NCBI GenBank assembly: GCA_900766125.1
Contig: CAAFUD010000265.1
Coordinates: 1 to 16,850, forward strand
Length of the DNA stretch: 16,850 bases
Origin: an uncultured Veillonella sp.
GTDB taxonomy: Bacteria > Bacillota > Negativicutes > Veillonellales > Veillonellaceae
Direction: 5' to 3'
A program made the translations under genes and the position numbers. Position 1 is the stretch's first letter, and each line of letters starts with the position of its first letter. Of the stretch, positions 7,865 through 15,975 are shown piece by piece. Below the pieces are notes generated by a model. The model saw only the letters and a list, made by a program, of their open reading frames with translations. It did no database searches and had not been told where the DNA came from.

Positions 7865-9265
7865 ATGAATATTTCCATCAAAAAAAGAGATGTTCTATGG
7901 TCTTATGGAAGTATGGCTCTTACGATGGCAGTAAATCTCTTATTATTGCCACTTTATATCTATTTCTTTACACCTGATATGGTGGGACTATGGTATGTAT
8001 TTATTAGTATAGGATCTATTGCCTTACTATTTGATTTTGGCTTTTCTATTACCTTTGCTCGTAATATCACGTATTGCTGGAGTGGAGCTCAAGAACTTAA
8101 AGCAAAGCATGTTGTTTTTTCTGAATCAAACGAGGTTAATTTTTCATTATTAAAAGCTATCCTTAAAGCTTGTCAATCGATTTATGCTATCTTAGGTGGT
8201 AGTGCTTTAGTGTTAATGTACACTTTAGGAATGTACTATATAGGTAGCTTAGTTGGTCCGAATTCTCACTGGGAAGCCTATATCGCATGGGCTACGTATG
8301 GATTTGGAATTTTTTTAAATCTTTATTACAGCTACTATATCTCATTTCTTCGAGGTGTAGGCGCTATTACATTGGCTAATAAAAGTATTGTTTATGCTCG
8401 TTTATTGCAAATGGTATTTACGATTATTTTACTTTTATTGGGCTTTGGTATTATTGGGGCGAGTATAGGTTACCTTATATATGGTCTTGGATTTAAAATT
8501 TTTGGGCATAGATATTTTTATAAGTATGAGCATATTGGTGAGAAATTGAGAGCTGCTACAAATCTTGTTGCTACATCTACAGCAGATATATTCCGAACTA
8601 TTTGGTATAATGCGTGGCGAGATGGGATTGTATCTATATCTAATTATATATCAACTCAAGCAACTATTATTATTTCATCATTCTATTTAAGTTTGGCACA
8701 AACTGGTATGTATTCCATTGCTATTCAACTGACTACTGCAGTAGCTGTTGTTGCTAGTACACTATATAATACATACCAACCGGCCTTTCAAAATGCATAT
8801 ATAACTAAGAATCAACCTCGTTTGAGAGAATTATTTTCTTTTTCGGTGACGCTATTTATTGTGATTTACTGGATAGGGATATTTGGATTATGGCTTGTTG
8901 GATTGCCACTATTAAATATGATTAAGTCTAATTTTGTTATTTCTGATACAGTTCTTTGGGGCGCAGGTATTATGCAATTTGTCATTTACTATAGAAATTG
9001 CTATACATCCTATTTCTCTTGTACTAATCGTATTATATATGTAAAAAGCTTCATTTTATCTTCTGCAATAGGCCTTGTGCTATCTCTTGTATTTATGGAA
9101 TTTTTTGATCTTGGTATTTTGGGATTACTTGGTGGGATAATTTTATCTCAATTGATGTATAACAGTTGGTACTGGCTCTACAGGACTCATAAAGAAATGG
9201 AGATGAGTTGGATAGAATCTATTGTGAAAGGTATTGAAAGTGCTCTTAGTAAAGTTAAGAGGTAA
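7865..9265 (+). CDS. wzx: Wzx-like oligosaccharide flippase
   Basis: This 466-residue polytopic membrane protein is of the MATE/Wzx superfamily. The first two helices are followed by V-G-L-W-Y-V-F-I-S-I-G (40-50) and F-D-F-G-F-S-I-T-F-A-R-N (56-67), a pattern I recognise from O-unit flippases. About a dozen membrane segments are spread over the whole length, and the C-terminus is a basic helix. It should move undecaprenyl-pyrophosphate-linked repeat units from the cytoplasmic to the periplasmic face for Wzy. The gene starts 3 bases after the wzy stop, and its AGAGGT ribosome site lies within the end of wzy, so the two are probably translationally coupled. Length fits the family. Substrate specificity cannot be read from sequence. 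Confidence 0.87.
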   Translation: MNISIKKRDVLWSYGSMALTMAVNLLLLPLYIYFFTPDMVGLWYVFISIGSIALLFDFGFSITFARNITYCWSGAQELKAKHVVFSESNEVNFSLLKAILKACQSIYAILGGSALVLMYTLGMYYIGSLVGPNSHWEAYIAWATYGFGIFLNLYYSYYISFLRGVGAITLANKSIVYARLLQMVFTIILLLLGFGIIGASIGYLIYGLGFKIFGHRYFYKYEHIGEKLRAATNLVATSTADIFRTIWYNAWRDGIVSISNYISTQATIIISSFYLSLAQTGMYSIAIQLTTAVAVVASTLYNTYQPAFQNAYITKNQPRLRELFSFSVTLFIVIYWIGIFGLWLVGLPLLNMIKSNFVISDTVLWGAGIMQFVIYYRNCYTSYFSCTNRIIYVKSFILSSAIGLVLSLVFMEFFDLGILGLLGGIILSQLMYNSWYWLYRTHKEMEMSWIESIVKGIESALSKVKR

Positions 9266-9268
9266 ATT

Positions 9269-10405
9269 ATGAACACAGAACCAATACGGGTTTTGCAAGT
9301 CATTGGTATCGTAGCTGGTGGCGGAGTAGAATCCGTTGTGATGAATTATTATAAACATATAGATCGTTCAAAGGTACAATTTGACTTTGTTGTACATGAT
9401 GATAATATCGTAGATATTACAGATACAGTCGAGTCTATGGGTGGTAAAGTTTATAAAGTACCATCGTACTCTAAAAATATATTTGGTTTTATGCAAGGTA
9501 TTTATCATATAGTAAAGGAACATAAGTATAACATTGTTCATTGTCATATGACGACATTGGGAGTGTTTTCACTAGGGCCTGCATGGATGGCAGGTGCTAA
9601 AGTACGTATATTGCATGGACATAATACAACGGTTAAAAGTGAAACAAAGCGTAATATTATGAAAATGGTTTTACGACCATTATCTGTATTTGTAGCTAAT
9701 AAATACTTTGCATGTAGTAAGGTGGCTGCGTGTTGGCTATATGGTTCTAATAAAGATTCACAAATTATAAATAATGCAATTGATGTAGAATGTTTTCAAT
9801 ATAACGAAGAGATACGCGAAGAATTGCGAAGTGAATTAGGTTTAGAGGATAAGTTTATTATTGGTCATATAGGACGATTTGTATATCAGAAAAATCATGC
9901 GTACATAATACGACTCTTTCATCAAGTAGCTCAACAATTGCCATCTGCACATCTTGTGCTTGTTGGAGATGGACCATTGAGAGAAAGTGTATTAAATGAG
10001 TTGAAATTATTAAATCTACTTGAGCGAGTGACTTATTTAGGTTTACGTGATGACGTTCATCATTTGTATAGTCTCTTTGATATATTTTATTTTCCGTCTT
10101 GGTATGAAGGATTAGGGGTAGTGGCTATTGAATCTCAAGCAGCGAAATTACCAATATTGATGAGTAATTTTGTACCAGATGAAGCTATTATTGATCCTTC
10201 ATTAGCAAAAAAAATAGGCATTACTGATGAAGATATAGCTATTTGGATTAATGAAACTAAGCGTATTTATAGTAATATAAACCATCTTTGTAATGGTGTA
10301 AATAGTCGTATTGGTATAAATAATTGTATAAATACTGAGGGTTATAATATTCAATTAGAAGCAAAACATTTAGAGGAACTCTATTGTGAATACGGTAAAA
10401 TTTAG
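9269..10405 (+). CDS. Glycosyltransferase family 4 protein (EpsF-like)
   Basis: This 378-residue GT-B enzyme has the N-terminal signature V-L-Q-V-I-G-I-V-A-G-G-G-V-E-S (8-22), which resembles EpsF-like exopolysaccharide glycosyltransferases. H-C-H-M-T (91-95) and L-H-G-H-N (115-119) mark the acceptor domain. The donor domain has I-G-R-F-V-Y-Q-K-N-H (201-210), G-D-G-P-L (233-237) and E-x7-E at E280 and E288. It should add one sugar to the lipid-linked repeat unit in the cytoplasm; donor and linkage are unknown. The gene starts 3 bases after wzx, with AGAGGT inside the end of wzx. Its 3' end overlaps the next gene by 20 bases. The last 60 residues are poorly conserved in appearance and AT-rich. 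Confidence 0.88.
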   Translation: MNTEPIRVLQVIGIVAGGGVESVVMNYYKHIDRSKVQFDFVVHDDNIVDITDTVESMGGKVYKVPSYSKNIFGFMQGIYHIVKEHKYNIVHCHMTTLGVFSLGPAWMAGAKVRILHGHNTTVKSETKRNIMKMVLRPLSVFVANKYFACSKVAACWLYGSNKDSQIINNAIDVECFQYNEEIREELRSELGLEDKFIIGHIGRFVYQKNHAYIIRLFHQVAQQLPSAHLVLVGDGPLRESVLNELKLLNLLERVTYLGLRDDVHHLYSLFDIFYFPSWYEGLGVVAIESQAAKLPILMSNFVPDEAIIDPSLAKKIGITDEDIAIWINETKRIYSNINHLCNGVNSRIGINNCINTEGYNIQLEAKHLEELYCEYGKI

Positions 10406-11456
10406 TACTAAACAATTAAATATTTTAGTCGAAATTATGCATGGTTTAGGAGATACAGTATGTGCTTTATCATTACTAAAAGGTGTACGATATTTGTATC
10501 CTAATGCAAGGCTGACTGTACTTTGTAAGATGAATGCAGGCCGTGACATTATTGAAAGTTCACGTATTCCAGTAGATGAAATTATTGTTCTAGATGTATA
10601 TAAAGATATATATATAACTTATAAAACAATACTGAATCTTAGAAAACATCATTTTGATATTGGAATTAGTGCAGGCATTACTCCAGTAAAAAAATCAAAA
10701 CTTTTTATGAAACTTTGTGGAGTAAAGAAACATATAGGGTTTCAAGCTTCAGGTACTAATAAATATGACTATGATATACATTTTGTAGAAGCTAATGTGA
10801 AAACTTTAGGTTTAGAATTTAGTGATAAATTAAAACCACAATTATATGTAGATTCTGATAGTGATAAATTTGTAGAATCTTACTTTAAAATGCTAGAAAA
10901 AACTAAACCAATTATTGGATTATGTATCGGTAATGCAGATCCATCACTTACTAATCGTTGGTTAAGGATTGGTCGTGTTTTTCCAAAAGCGTGGGGCATT
11001 ACAAAGATGCATGATCTTTTAGACTTATTAGTGAAAGATGGAAATCAAGTTGTTTTAATTGGTGGATCTCAAGAGATACCATTATTAGAAGAACTGAATG
11101 AGTTTTTAGAGTTACCACAAGTTGTGAATTTAGTGGGTAAATGTAGTATTAAACAAAGTATGGCTGCTATAAAGCGATGTTCTTGTTCTATAGGTATTGA
11201 TACAGGGATGCAACACATTGCAGGTGCTTTATCTGTACCTACAATATCTATATTTGGGCCTACAAATCCTAAATATATAGGAGCTTTTTCAGATTGTAGT
11301 TATTTTGTAGAATATGAGACAGATTGTAAATATTGCTTTGGAACAAATCAATACGTTCATTGTAATCATCGTCGTTGCTTAACGGAAATTAGACCACAAC
11401 AAGTGATAGATATGGTATATCAGGTTTTAGAAAAAGCTAATTATAAGAAAGTATAG
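10386..11456 (+). CDS. Second glycosyltransferase family 9 (heptosyltransferase-like)
   Basis: This 356-residue GT9 protein carries G-L-G-D-T-V-C-A-L-S-L-L (20-31) as its N-terminal loop, then G-I-D-T-G-M-Q-H-I-A-G-A (270-281) and I-F-G-P-T-N-P. It has a tail of four cysteines at 314, 317, 326 and 331, with exactly the C-x2-C-x8-C-x4-C spacing of the other GT9 in this window. It probably transfers heptose or a similar sugar from an ADP-sugar. The proposed start is GTG 10386, inside the end of the preceding glycosyltransferase gene (20-base overlap), with GAGG about ten bases upstream, suggesting translational coupling. The gene is strongly AT-rich. The family call is secure; the acceptor and exact donor are not. 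Confidence 0.87.
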   Translation: MNTVKFSTKQLNILVEIMHGLGDTVCALSLLKGVRYLYPNARLTVLCKMNAGRDIIESSRIPVDEIIVLDVYKDIYITYKTILNLRKHHFDIGISAGITPVKKSKLFMKLCGVKKHIGFQASGTNKYDYDIHFVEANVKTLGLEFSDKLKPQLYVDSDSDKFVESYFKMLEKTKPIIGLCIGNADPSLTNRWLRIGRVFPKAWGITKMHDLLDLLVKDGNQVVLIGGSQEIPLLEELNEFLELPQVVNLVGKCSIKQSMAAIKRCSCSIGIDTGMQHIAGALSVPTISIFGPTNPKYIGAFSDCSYFVEYETDCKYCFGTNQYVHCNHRRCLTEIRPQQVIDMVYQVLEKANYKKV

Positions 11457-11501
11457 TACATTTAATATTTATTATATTGTATTCGCTATATGGGGAAATA
11501 T

Positions 11502-12566
11502 ATGAACAGGAATTTGGGGATTGAACTATTTCGTATAGTTTGTATGCTGTTAATAATAGCATTTCATATGTCAGATCATGGTGTTATATCTATTAATAGT
11601 GATATGCCTATTACAGGAAATTGGTTAACACTCGCATTTGCAAGATTGGGAGGCGCTATAGGTAACTGTGCATTTGTAATTATTGGTGGCTATTTACTTT
11701 GTACAAAAGAATTTGATAGTCGTCGTATTATAAAATTATGGTTACAAACATTTTTTTATTCTGTTGTTTGCGGTCTTATAGCTTTCAAAATGGGGATTAT
11801 TGATATAAGCATAAAAAAGATCGTAATGATGTTATTGCCTATTACCTATAACGAATATTGGTTTATATCATCTTATCTGATTTTAATACTATTAGTACCT
11901 TTTTTAAATCCGTTATTACATAATATGTCGAGAAATAAGCATAGGGGATTTATAGGTATTGGCATACTTATATTTAGTATTATTCCAACCATAACTCGTG
12001 ATTTTTGGATGGATTCCAATAATTTGATACTATTTTTTATAGTATTATATGCTATTGGTGCCTATATAAAAATATATTCAATTCAAGGTAATAAAAAGTA
12101 TATTTTATATGCTGTATTATTAATGACCTTTGTAGGGACTTCTATGTGGATTGCAGCTTATATAAATCAGACTTTTAATAAAAATATAGATATTTTTACT
12201 TTAGTATGGCCAACATATAGATTTCCTGGATTGTTAACAGCATTATGCCTGTTTCTAGGTTTTAAGGATTTAAAATTATCTTATGGTAAAACTATAACAT
12301 TTTTCTCTACATCTGTATTTAGTGTATATCTTCTCCATATAGGGCGCTTACAGAAATGGATATTCTTCGAATTATTAGATGATACCTATGTTTATACTCA
12401 ATGGTATTTCCCTTTATGGTTACTATCAATAGTATTACTTGTTTTTGTATCCTGTGTGCTTATTGATAAAGTTCGTATTTATTTAGTCGAGCGCCCAATG
12501 GAACCATTAGTAAAGTCTCTGTCTGAACGAATAAATGTATGGCTTAAAAAGAAAGAGATTATATAG
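11502..12566 (+). CDS. Acyltransferase 3 family membrane protein
   Basis: This 354-residue protein has about ten membrane segments and the family opening G-I-E-L-F-R-I-V-C-M-L-L-I-I-A-F-H (6-22), with the conserved arginine (11) and the presumed catalytic histidine (22) of acyltransferase-3 (OafA/WecH-like) proteins. These move acetyl or other acyl groups onto sugar hydroxyls of surface glycans. An ATG at 11490 would add four residues, but no ribosome site precedes it, whereas GGGGA lies at the right distance before ATG 11502. The gene is among the most AT-rich here, typical of serotype-specific genes. It lies between the second GT9 and gmhA, so O-acylation of the repeat unit is the likely role. 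The acyl donor and target sugar are unknown. Confidence 0.85.
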   Translation: MNRNLGIELFRIVCMLLIIAFHMSDHGVISINSDMPITGNWLTLAFARLGGAIGNCAFVIIGGYLLCTKEFDSRRIIKLWLQTFFYSVVCGLIAFKMGIIDISIKKIVMMLLPITYNEYWFISSYLILILLVPFLNPLLHNMSRNKHRGFIGIGILIFSIIPTITRDFWMDSNNLILFFIVLYAIGAYIKIYSIQGNKKYILYAVLLMTFVGTSMWIAAYINQTFNKNIDIFTLVWPTYRFPGLLTALCLFLGFKDLKLSYGKTITFFSTSVFSVYLLHIGRLQKWIFFELLDDTYVYTQWYFPLWLLSIVLLVFVSCVLIDKVRIYLVERPMEPLVKSLSERINVWLKKKEII

Positions 12567-12615
12567 GTTTATTGTTTGGGTAATTAATATAGTTTTAGTA
12601 TGGGAGAAAGTTTTT

Positions 12616-13176
12616 ATGGATATTATTACAAAAAGATTTGATGAGCATTTAGATACATATATAAAAATGCGTAATTATATTGAAGATATTCGAGTAGTTG
12701 CTGATATATGTAAGAATGCTCTTAATGAAGGAAATAAGATTCTTTTCTGTGGTAATGGAGGATCAGCTGCTGATGCTCAACATTTGGCAGCAGAATTGGT
12801 AGGACGTTTTGTAAAAGAACGAGAGTCTTTACCTGCTATTGCACTTACAACAGACACTTCTATTTTGACAGCTATAGCTAATGATTATTCTTATGATGAT
12901 GTATTCTCTCGTCAAGTAGCTGGTTTGGGACAGGCTGGAGATGTATTAATAGGTATTTCTACATCAGGAAATTCTAAGAATGTGGTTAAGGCCATAGAAC
13001 TAGCAAAACAGAAAGGTCTAAAAACTGTTGCATTTACTGGTGAAGGTGGCGGTATACTTGGTGCTCTTTGTGATGCGGTAATAGCTGTTCCATCTAAGAC
13101 TACAGCACGCATTCAAGAGATGCACATATTGGTTGGACATATTGTTTGTGAATTAGTAGAGGAAGATTATGATTAA
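12616..13176 (+). CDS. gmhA: Sedoheptulose-7-phosphate isomerase GmhA
   Basis: This 186-residue SIS-fold enzyme catalyses the first step of ADP-heptose synthesis, turning sedoheptulose 7-phosphate into D-glycero-D-manno-heptose 7-phosphate in the cytoplasm. Signature residues are C-G-N-G-G-S-A-A-D-A-Q-H (45-56), the acid E60 in H-L-A-A-E-L-V-G-R, the phosphate loop S-T-S-G-N-S (115-120) and Q-E-M-H (167-170), whose histidine matches the catalytic histidine of E. coli GmhA. Length is close to the E. coli protein (192). An in-frame ATG at 12535 would overlap the acyltransferase gene and add 27 hydrophobic/basic residues unlike the family; GGGAGAAAG before ATG 12616 decides the start. It overlaps hldE by 8 bases. 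Confidence 0.95.
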   Translation: MDIITKRFDEHLDTYIKMRNYIEDIRVVADICKNALNEGNKILFCGNGGSAADAQHLAAELVGRFVKERESLPAIALTTDTSILTAIANDYSYDDVFSRQVAGLGQAGDVLIGISTSGNSKNVVKAIELAKQKGLKTVAFTGEGGGILGALCDAVIAVPSKTTARIQEMHILVGHIVCELVEEDYD

Positions 13177-14650
13177 GAACACTATTAATAAATTCTTACA
13201 TGATAGTCTGCCTAATCTTCGTATAGCTGTCATTGGCGATCTAATGGTAGATCGTTATGTTTTTGGTGATGTAAGTCGCATATCTCCAGAAGCTCCAGTT
13301 CCTGTGAATCGAGTAAAACAGATGAAAGAAGTCCTTGGTGGGGCTGCAAATGTTGCTGCGAATCTTGCTAATTTGGATGTTCATGTATATGTCGGTGGAG
13401 TCGCGGGACAAGATACCCATGGAAACCTTTTACAAGACTTATTAGATTCTAATGGTATTGATAAAAGTGGTGTAGTAATTTCACGAGATCGATCTACCAT
13501 AACTAAAATGCGAATTTTAGGTGATCGTCAACAAATGATGCGGCTAGATTTTGAGACAGTACGAGATGTTGAGCAACAGGAAGAAGAAGAACTTATTTCT
13601 TGGCTAGACTCCCTCTGTCAAAAAGGGTTAGATGGTATTGTTATATCTGACTATGGAAAGGGAGTTTGTACAGATAGTATTTTAGAAAAGATTTTTAACC
13701 TAGCTAATTGTTATAAAATACCAACAATTGTTGATCCTAAAGGTAGTCAGTGGGAAAAATATAATGGTGCCACTTATATTACTCCTAATGTAAAGGAACT
13801 ATCTGAACGGGTTGGCTACTCTATTACAAATGATGATGATAAAATAGTTACTGCAGCCAAAGAAGTTTTAGCTACTAATAATATTCAATATATCATTGCT
13901 ACTAGATCTGAAAAGGGAATTTCTATTATTGCTAGAGATGGTCGAATTTGGCATAATCCTGCTACTCAACAAGATGTTTTTGATGTATCTGGTGCGGGTG
14001 ATACAGTTGTTGCTACTATGATTTGCTCTATTGCTGCTAATCTTTCTATGCGGACAGCACTTCATGTAGCTAATGGAGCAGCTGGTATCGTAGTATCTAA
14101 AGTAGGTACTTATCCTATTCATCGACAAGAGTTAATTGATTTGTGGATGTCTCTGCAAGAAGGAAAATATGTAGAAAAGTCAGTCTATTCTTGGAAAGAG
14201 ATGAAGAGCATAGTTCAGCAATGGCAAGATCGAGGAGATATAGTTGTTTTTACTAATGGGTGCTTTGATATTCTTCATAGAGGGCATATTACGTACTTGC
14301 AAGAAGCGGCTCAACTAGGTGATCGTCTTATTATAGGACTAAACTCTAACGATTCTGTAAGGCGTCTTAAAGGGGAAACTCGCCCTTTAGTAGATGAAGA
14401 GGATAGAGCTTGTTTATTGAGTGCTTTAGGCTGTGTAGATGGTGTTGTACTTTTTAATGAAGATACTCCCTCTCAATTATTAGAAATTATTCGACCTAAT
14501 ATACTTGTTAAGGGTGGCGACTATAAGGTTGATGATGTAGTTGGTCGTGAATTCGTAGATTCCGTACAAATTTTATCCTTTAAAGACGGATATTCAACTA
14601 CTAATGTGGTAAAGAAAATCGCTAATTTAGTAAAGGAGTATAAACTATGA
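13169..14650 (+). CDS. hldE: Bifunctional heptose-7-P kinase / heptose-1-P adenylyltransferase HldE
   Basis: This 493-residue fusion matches the usual HldE (RfaE) length. The N-terminal PfkB/ribokinase-like domain (about 1-320) phosphorylates heptose 7-phosphate at C1. It shows G-D-L-M-V-D-R-Y (23-30), G-G-A-A-N-V-A-A-N-L-A (57-67) and D-V-S-G-A-G-D-T (272-279), with the catalytic base D278. The C-terminal nucleotidyltransferase domain (about 355-490) makes ADP-heptose. It has F-T-N-G-C-F-D-I-L-H-R-G-H (361-373), containing the HxGH motif, and L-V-K-G-G-D-Y (446-452). Both active sites look intact. Between the two steps a phosphatase (GmhB) is needed, and none is visible in the window. The gene overlaps gmhA by 8 bases and hldD by the 4-base ATGA, so the three are probably coupled in translation. 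GAGGAAG precedes ATG 13169. Confidence 0.96.
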   Translation: MIKNTINKFLHDSLPNLRIAVIGDLMVDRYVFGDVSRISPEAPVPVNRVKQMKEVLGGAANVAANLANLDVHVYVGGVAGQDTHGNLLQDLLDSNGIDKSGVVISRDRSTITKMRILGDRQQMMRLDFETVRDVEQQEEEELISWLDSLCQKGLDGIVISDYGKGVCTDSILEKIFNLANCYKIPTIVDPKGSQWEKYNGATYITPNVKELSERVGYSITNDDDKIVTAAKEVLATNNIQYIIATRSEKGISIIARDGRIWHNPATQQDVFDVSGAGDTVVATMICSIAANLSMRTALHVANGAAGIVVSKVGTYPIHRQELIDLWMSLQEGKYVEKSVYSWKEMKSIVQQWQDRGDIVVFTNGCFDILHRGHITYLQEAAQLGDRLIIGLNSNDSVRRLKGETRPLVDEEDRACLLSALGCVDGVVLFNEDTPSQLLEIIRPNILVKGGDYKVDDVVGREFVDSVQILSFKDGYSTTNVVKKIANLVKEYKL

Positions 14651-15615
14651 TAATCGTAACAGGTGGTGCTGGCTTTATTGGATCAAATTTGGTAAAAGCA
14701 CTTAATGAACAAGGGCGTAATGATATTATTATTGTAGATGATTTGACTGATGGTCGTAAAACACGTAATCTAACTAATTTAGACTACTTTGATTATATTG
14801 ATTGTATCGATTTTGATCGTGCTATTGCTGAGGGTAATTTTGACTGTGGCCCTATTGATGTAGTTTTTCATAATGGTGCATGTTCTGATACTATGGAGTA
14901 TAATGGACGTTATATTATGAAAAATAACTATGAAGGTTCTCGTAACCTTTTCCATTATTGTCAAAATCATCGTATTCCATTTATTTATGCCTCATCTGCC
15001 TCAACTTATGGTTATGGGCATAAGGGGTTTCGAGAAAGTCTCGAATGTGAAGAAGCATTAAATCCATATGCATACTCAAAGTTATTTATGGATCGATATG
15101 TACGTAAATTTGAAAATAAATTGGTGTCGCAAGTAGTAGGTCTTCGGTATTTTAATGTATATGGTCCTAATGAATGTCATAAGGATAAGATGGCTTCTTT
15201 AGTGCGCCAAATGTTTTATAAAAATCAAGAAACAGGTGAAATCACATTATTTGAAGGAACTGATGGATATGAAGATGGAGGTCAAACTCGTGACTTTATC
15301 TATGTAAAAGATGTGGTTAATGTAAATCTTTTCTTCTGGGAACACCCCGAATTATCTGGTATCTTTAACTGTGGTACAGGTCAATCTCATACTTTTAACA
15401 AATTTATGCAAGCTGTTATAGATTATTCAGGTAAGGGGAAAATTAAATATATTCCATTTCCTGAAGTATTAAAGGGAAAATATCAATCTTTTACAGAAGC
15501 AGATACAACTAAATTGCTATCTGTTGGATATGATAGAGGATTCACAAAGATGGAAGATGCTGTTGCTGAATATTGTGAGTTGCTTGCAAATAATGAAGGC
15601 TATATTCGTAGGTAG
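14647..15615 (+). CDS. hldD: ADP-L-glycero-D-manno-heptose 6-epimerase HldD
   Basis: This 322-residue extended short-chain dehydrogenase/reductase performs the last step of heptose supply, converting ADP-D-glycero- to ADP-L-glycero-D-manno-heptose using bound NADP. It shows G-G-A-G-F-I-G-S-N (6-14) for dinucleotide binding, the HldD marker F-H-N-G-A-C-S-D-T (74-82), S-S-A-S-T-Y-G (116-122), and the Y-x3-K pair Y141-K145 in Y-A-Y-S-K. L-R-Y-F-N-V-Y-G-P (166-174) and the F-I-Y-V-K-D-V segment follow as usual. The start codon shares ATGA with the hldE stop. It is the last gene of the run; a strong terminator lies about 150 bases downstream. Confidence 0.96.
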   Translation: MIIVTGGAGFIGSNLVKALNEQGRNDIIIVDDLTDGRKTRNLTNLDYFDYIDCIDFDRAIAEGNFDCGPIDVVFHNGACSDTMEYNGRYIMKNNYEGSRNLFHYCQNHRIPFIYASSASTYGYGHKGFRESLECEEALNPYAYSKLFMDRYVRKFENKLVSQVVGLRYFNVYGPNECHKDKMASLVRQMFYKNQETGEITLFEGTDGYEDGGQTRDFIYVKDVVNVNLFFWEHPELSGIFNCGTGQSHTFNKFMQAVIDYSGKGKIKYIPFPEVLKGKYQSFTEADTTKLLSVGYDRGFTKMEDAVAEYCELLANNEGYIRR

Positions 15616-15761
15616 ATTATAGTTTTTATCTATTTATATTAGTAGAACTATATTATTAAATTATAAAAATTGAATACTTCATAGTAATTGCATATAACTT
15701 CTGCAGAGTCTATATTAATATTAGTACTTTTAATTAAAGTTAATAGAAGCAATTTATATAT

Positions 15762-15806
15762 GAACCATAAAAAGGGAATTTTCATTCTATTTTTATGGTT
15801 CTTTTT
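15762..15806 (+). terminator. Intrinsic terminator of the glycan/heptose operon
   Basis: GAACCATAAAAA (15762-15773) pairs perfectly with 15790-15801, a 12-bp stem with a 16-base loop, followed by a run of five T. It lies about 150 bases after hldD and is the first clear terminator after the one at 3934-3977, so it should end the long ten-gene transcript. The absence of an A-run before the left arm argues against strong activity on the other strand. Confidence 0.85.
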
Positions 15807-15893
15807 GGTTTCTCTTATATTATAATTTTAAATAATTATTAAATCTAAATAGACTTTATACTTATTTTATTGCTCTATAACGGTAGAATCTTG

Positions 15894-15934
15894 TACAATA
15901 TATTCATGAATGAATAATTCATGAATATATTGTA
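15894..15934. promoter_or_regulatory. Double palindrome, candidate operator or leader hairpin
   Basis: Two 18-base arms (15894-15911 and 15917-15934) are perfect inverted repeats around a 5-base spacer. Inside each arm lies the same 10-base palindrome ATTCATGAAT (15902-15911 and 15917-15926), so the site is also two tandem palindromes 15 bases apart. Tandem palindromes would suit two dimers of a DNA-binding regulator; the whole would fold as a very stable RNA hairpin if transcribed. It lies 41 bases before the start codon of the unknown gene. No T-run follows, so it is not a typical terminator. Confidence 0.65.
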
Positions 15935-15975
15935 AGAATTAGTTTAATTGCATTATATGTTAGTGGAGCATTGGT

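Larger units (their letters stand above)
15616..15975. other. Intergenic region with terminator and palindromic site
   Basis: This 360-base stretch between hldD and the unknown gene is extremely AT-rich and encodes no protein I can support on either strand. Its first 140 bases show only weak, short inverted repeats. It then holds the operon terminator (15762-15806) and a double palindrome (15894-15934). A tentative promoter for the next gene is TTGCTC (15870-15875) with TACAAT (15894-15899), 18 bases apart; the -35 is poor. If it is used, RNA would start near 15906, inside the palindrome. Confidence 0.6.

Noticed and set aside
11490..11501. Upstream ATG for the acyltransferase
   Set aside because: No ribosome site precedes it; GGGGA is placed correctly for ATG 11502.
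12535..12615. Upstream ATG for GmhA overlapping the acyltransferase gene
   Set aside because: It adds residues foreign to GmhA and lacks a ribosome site; ATG 12616 has GGGAGAAAG and gives the usual family length.
15881..15890. CGGTAG as part of an ops/JUMPstart element
   Set aside because: Only a short piece of the consensus is present, it is not in a polysaccharide-operon leader, and nothing else of the element is seen.
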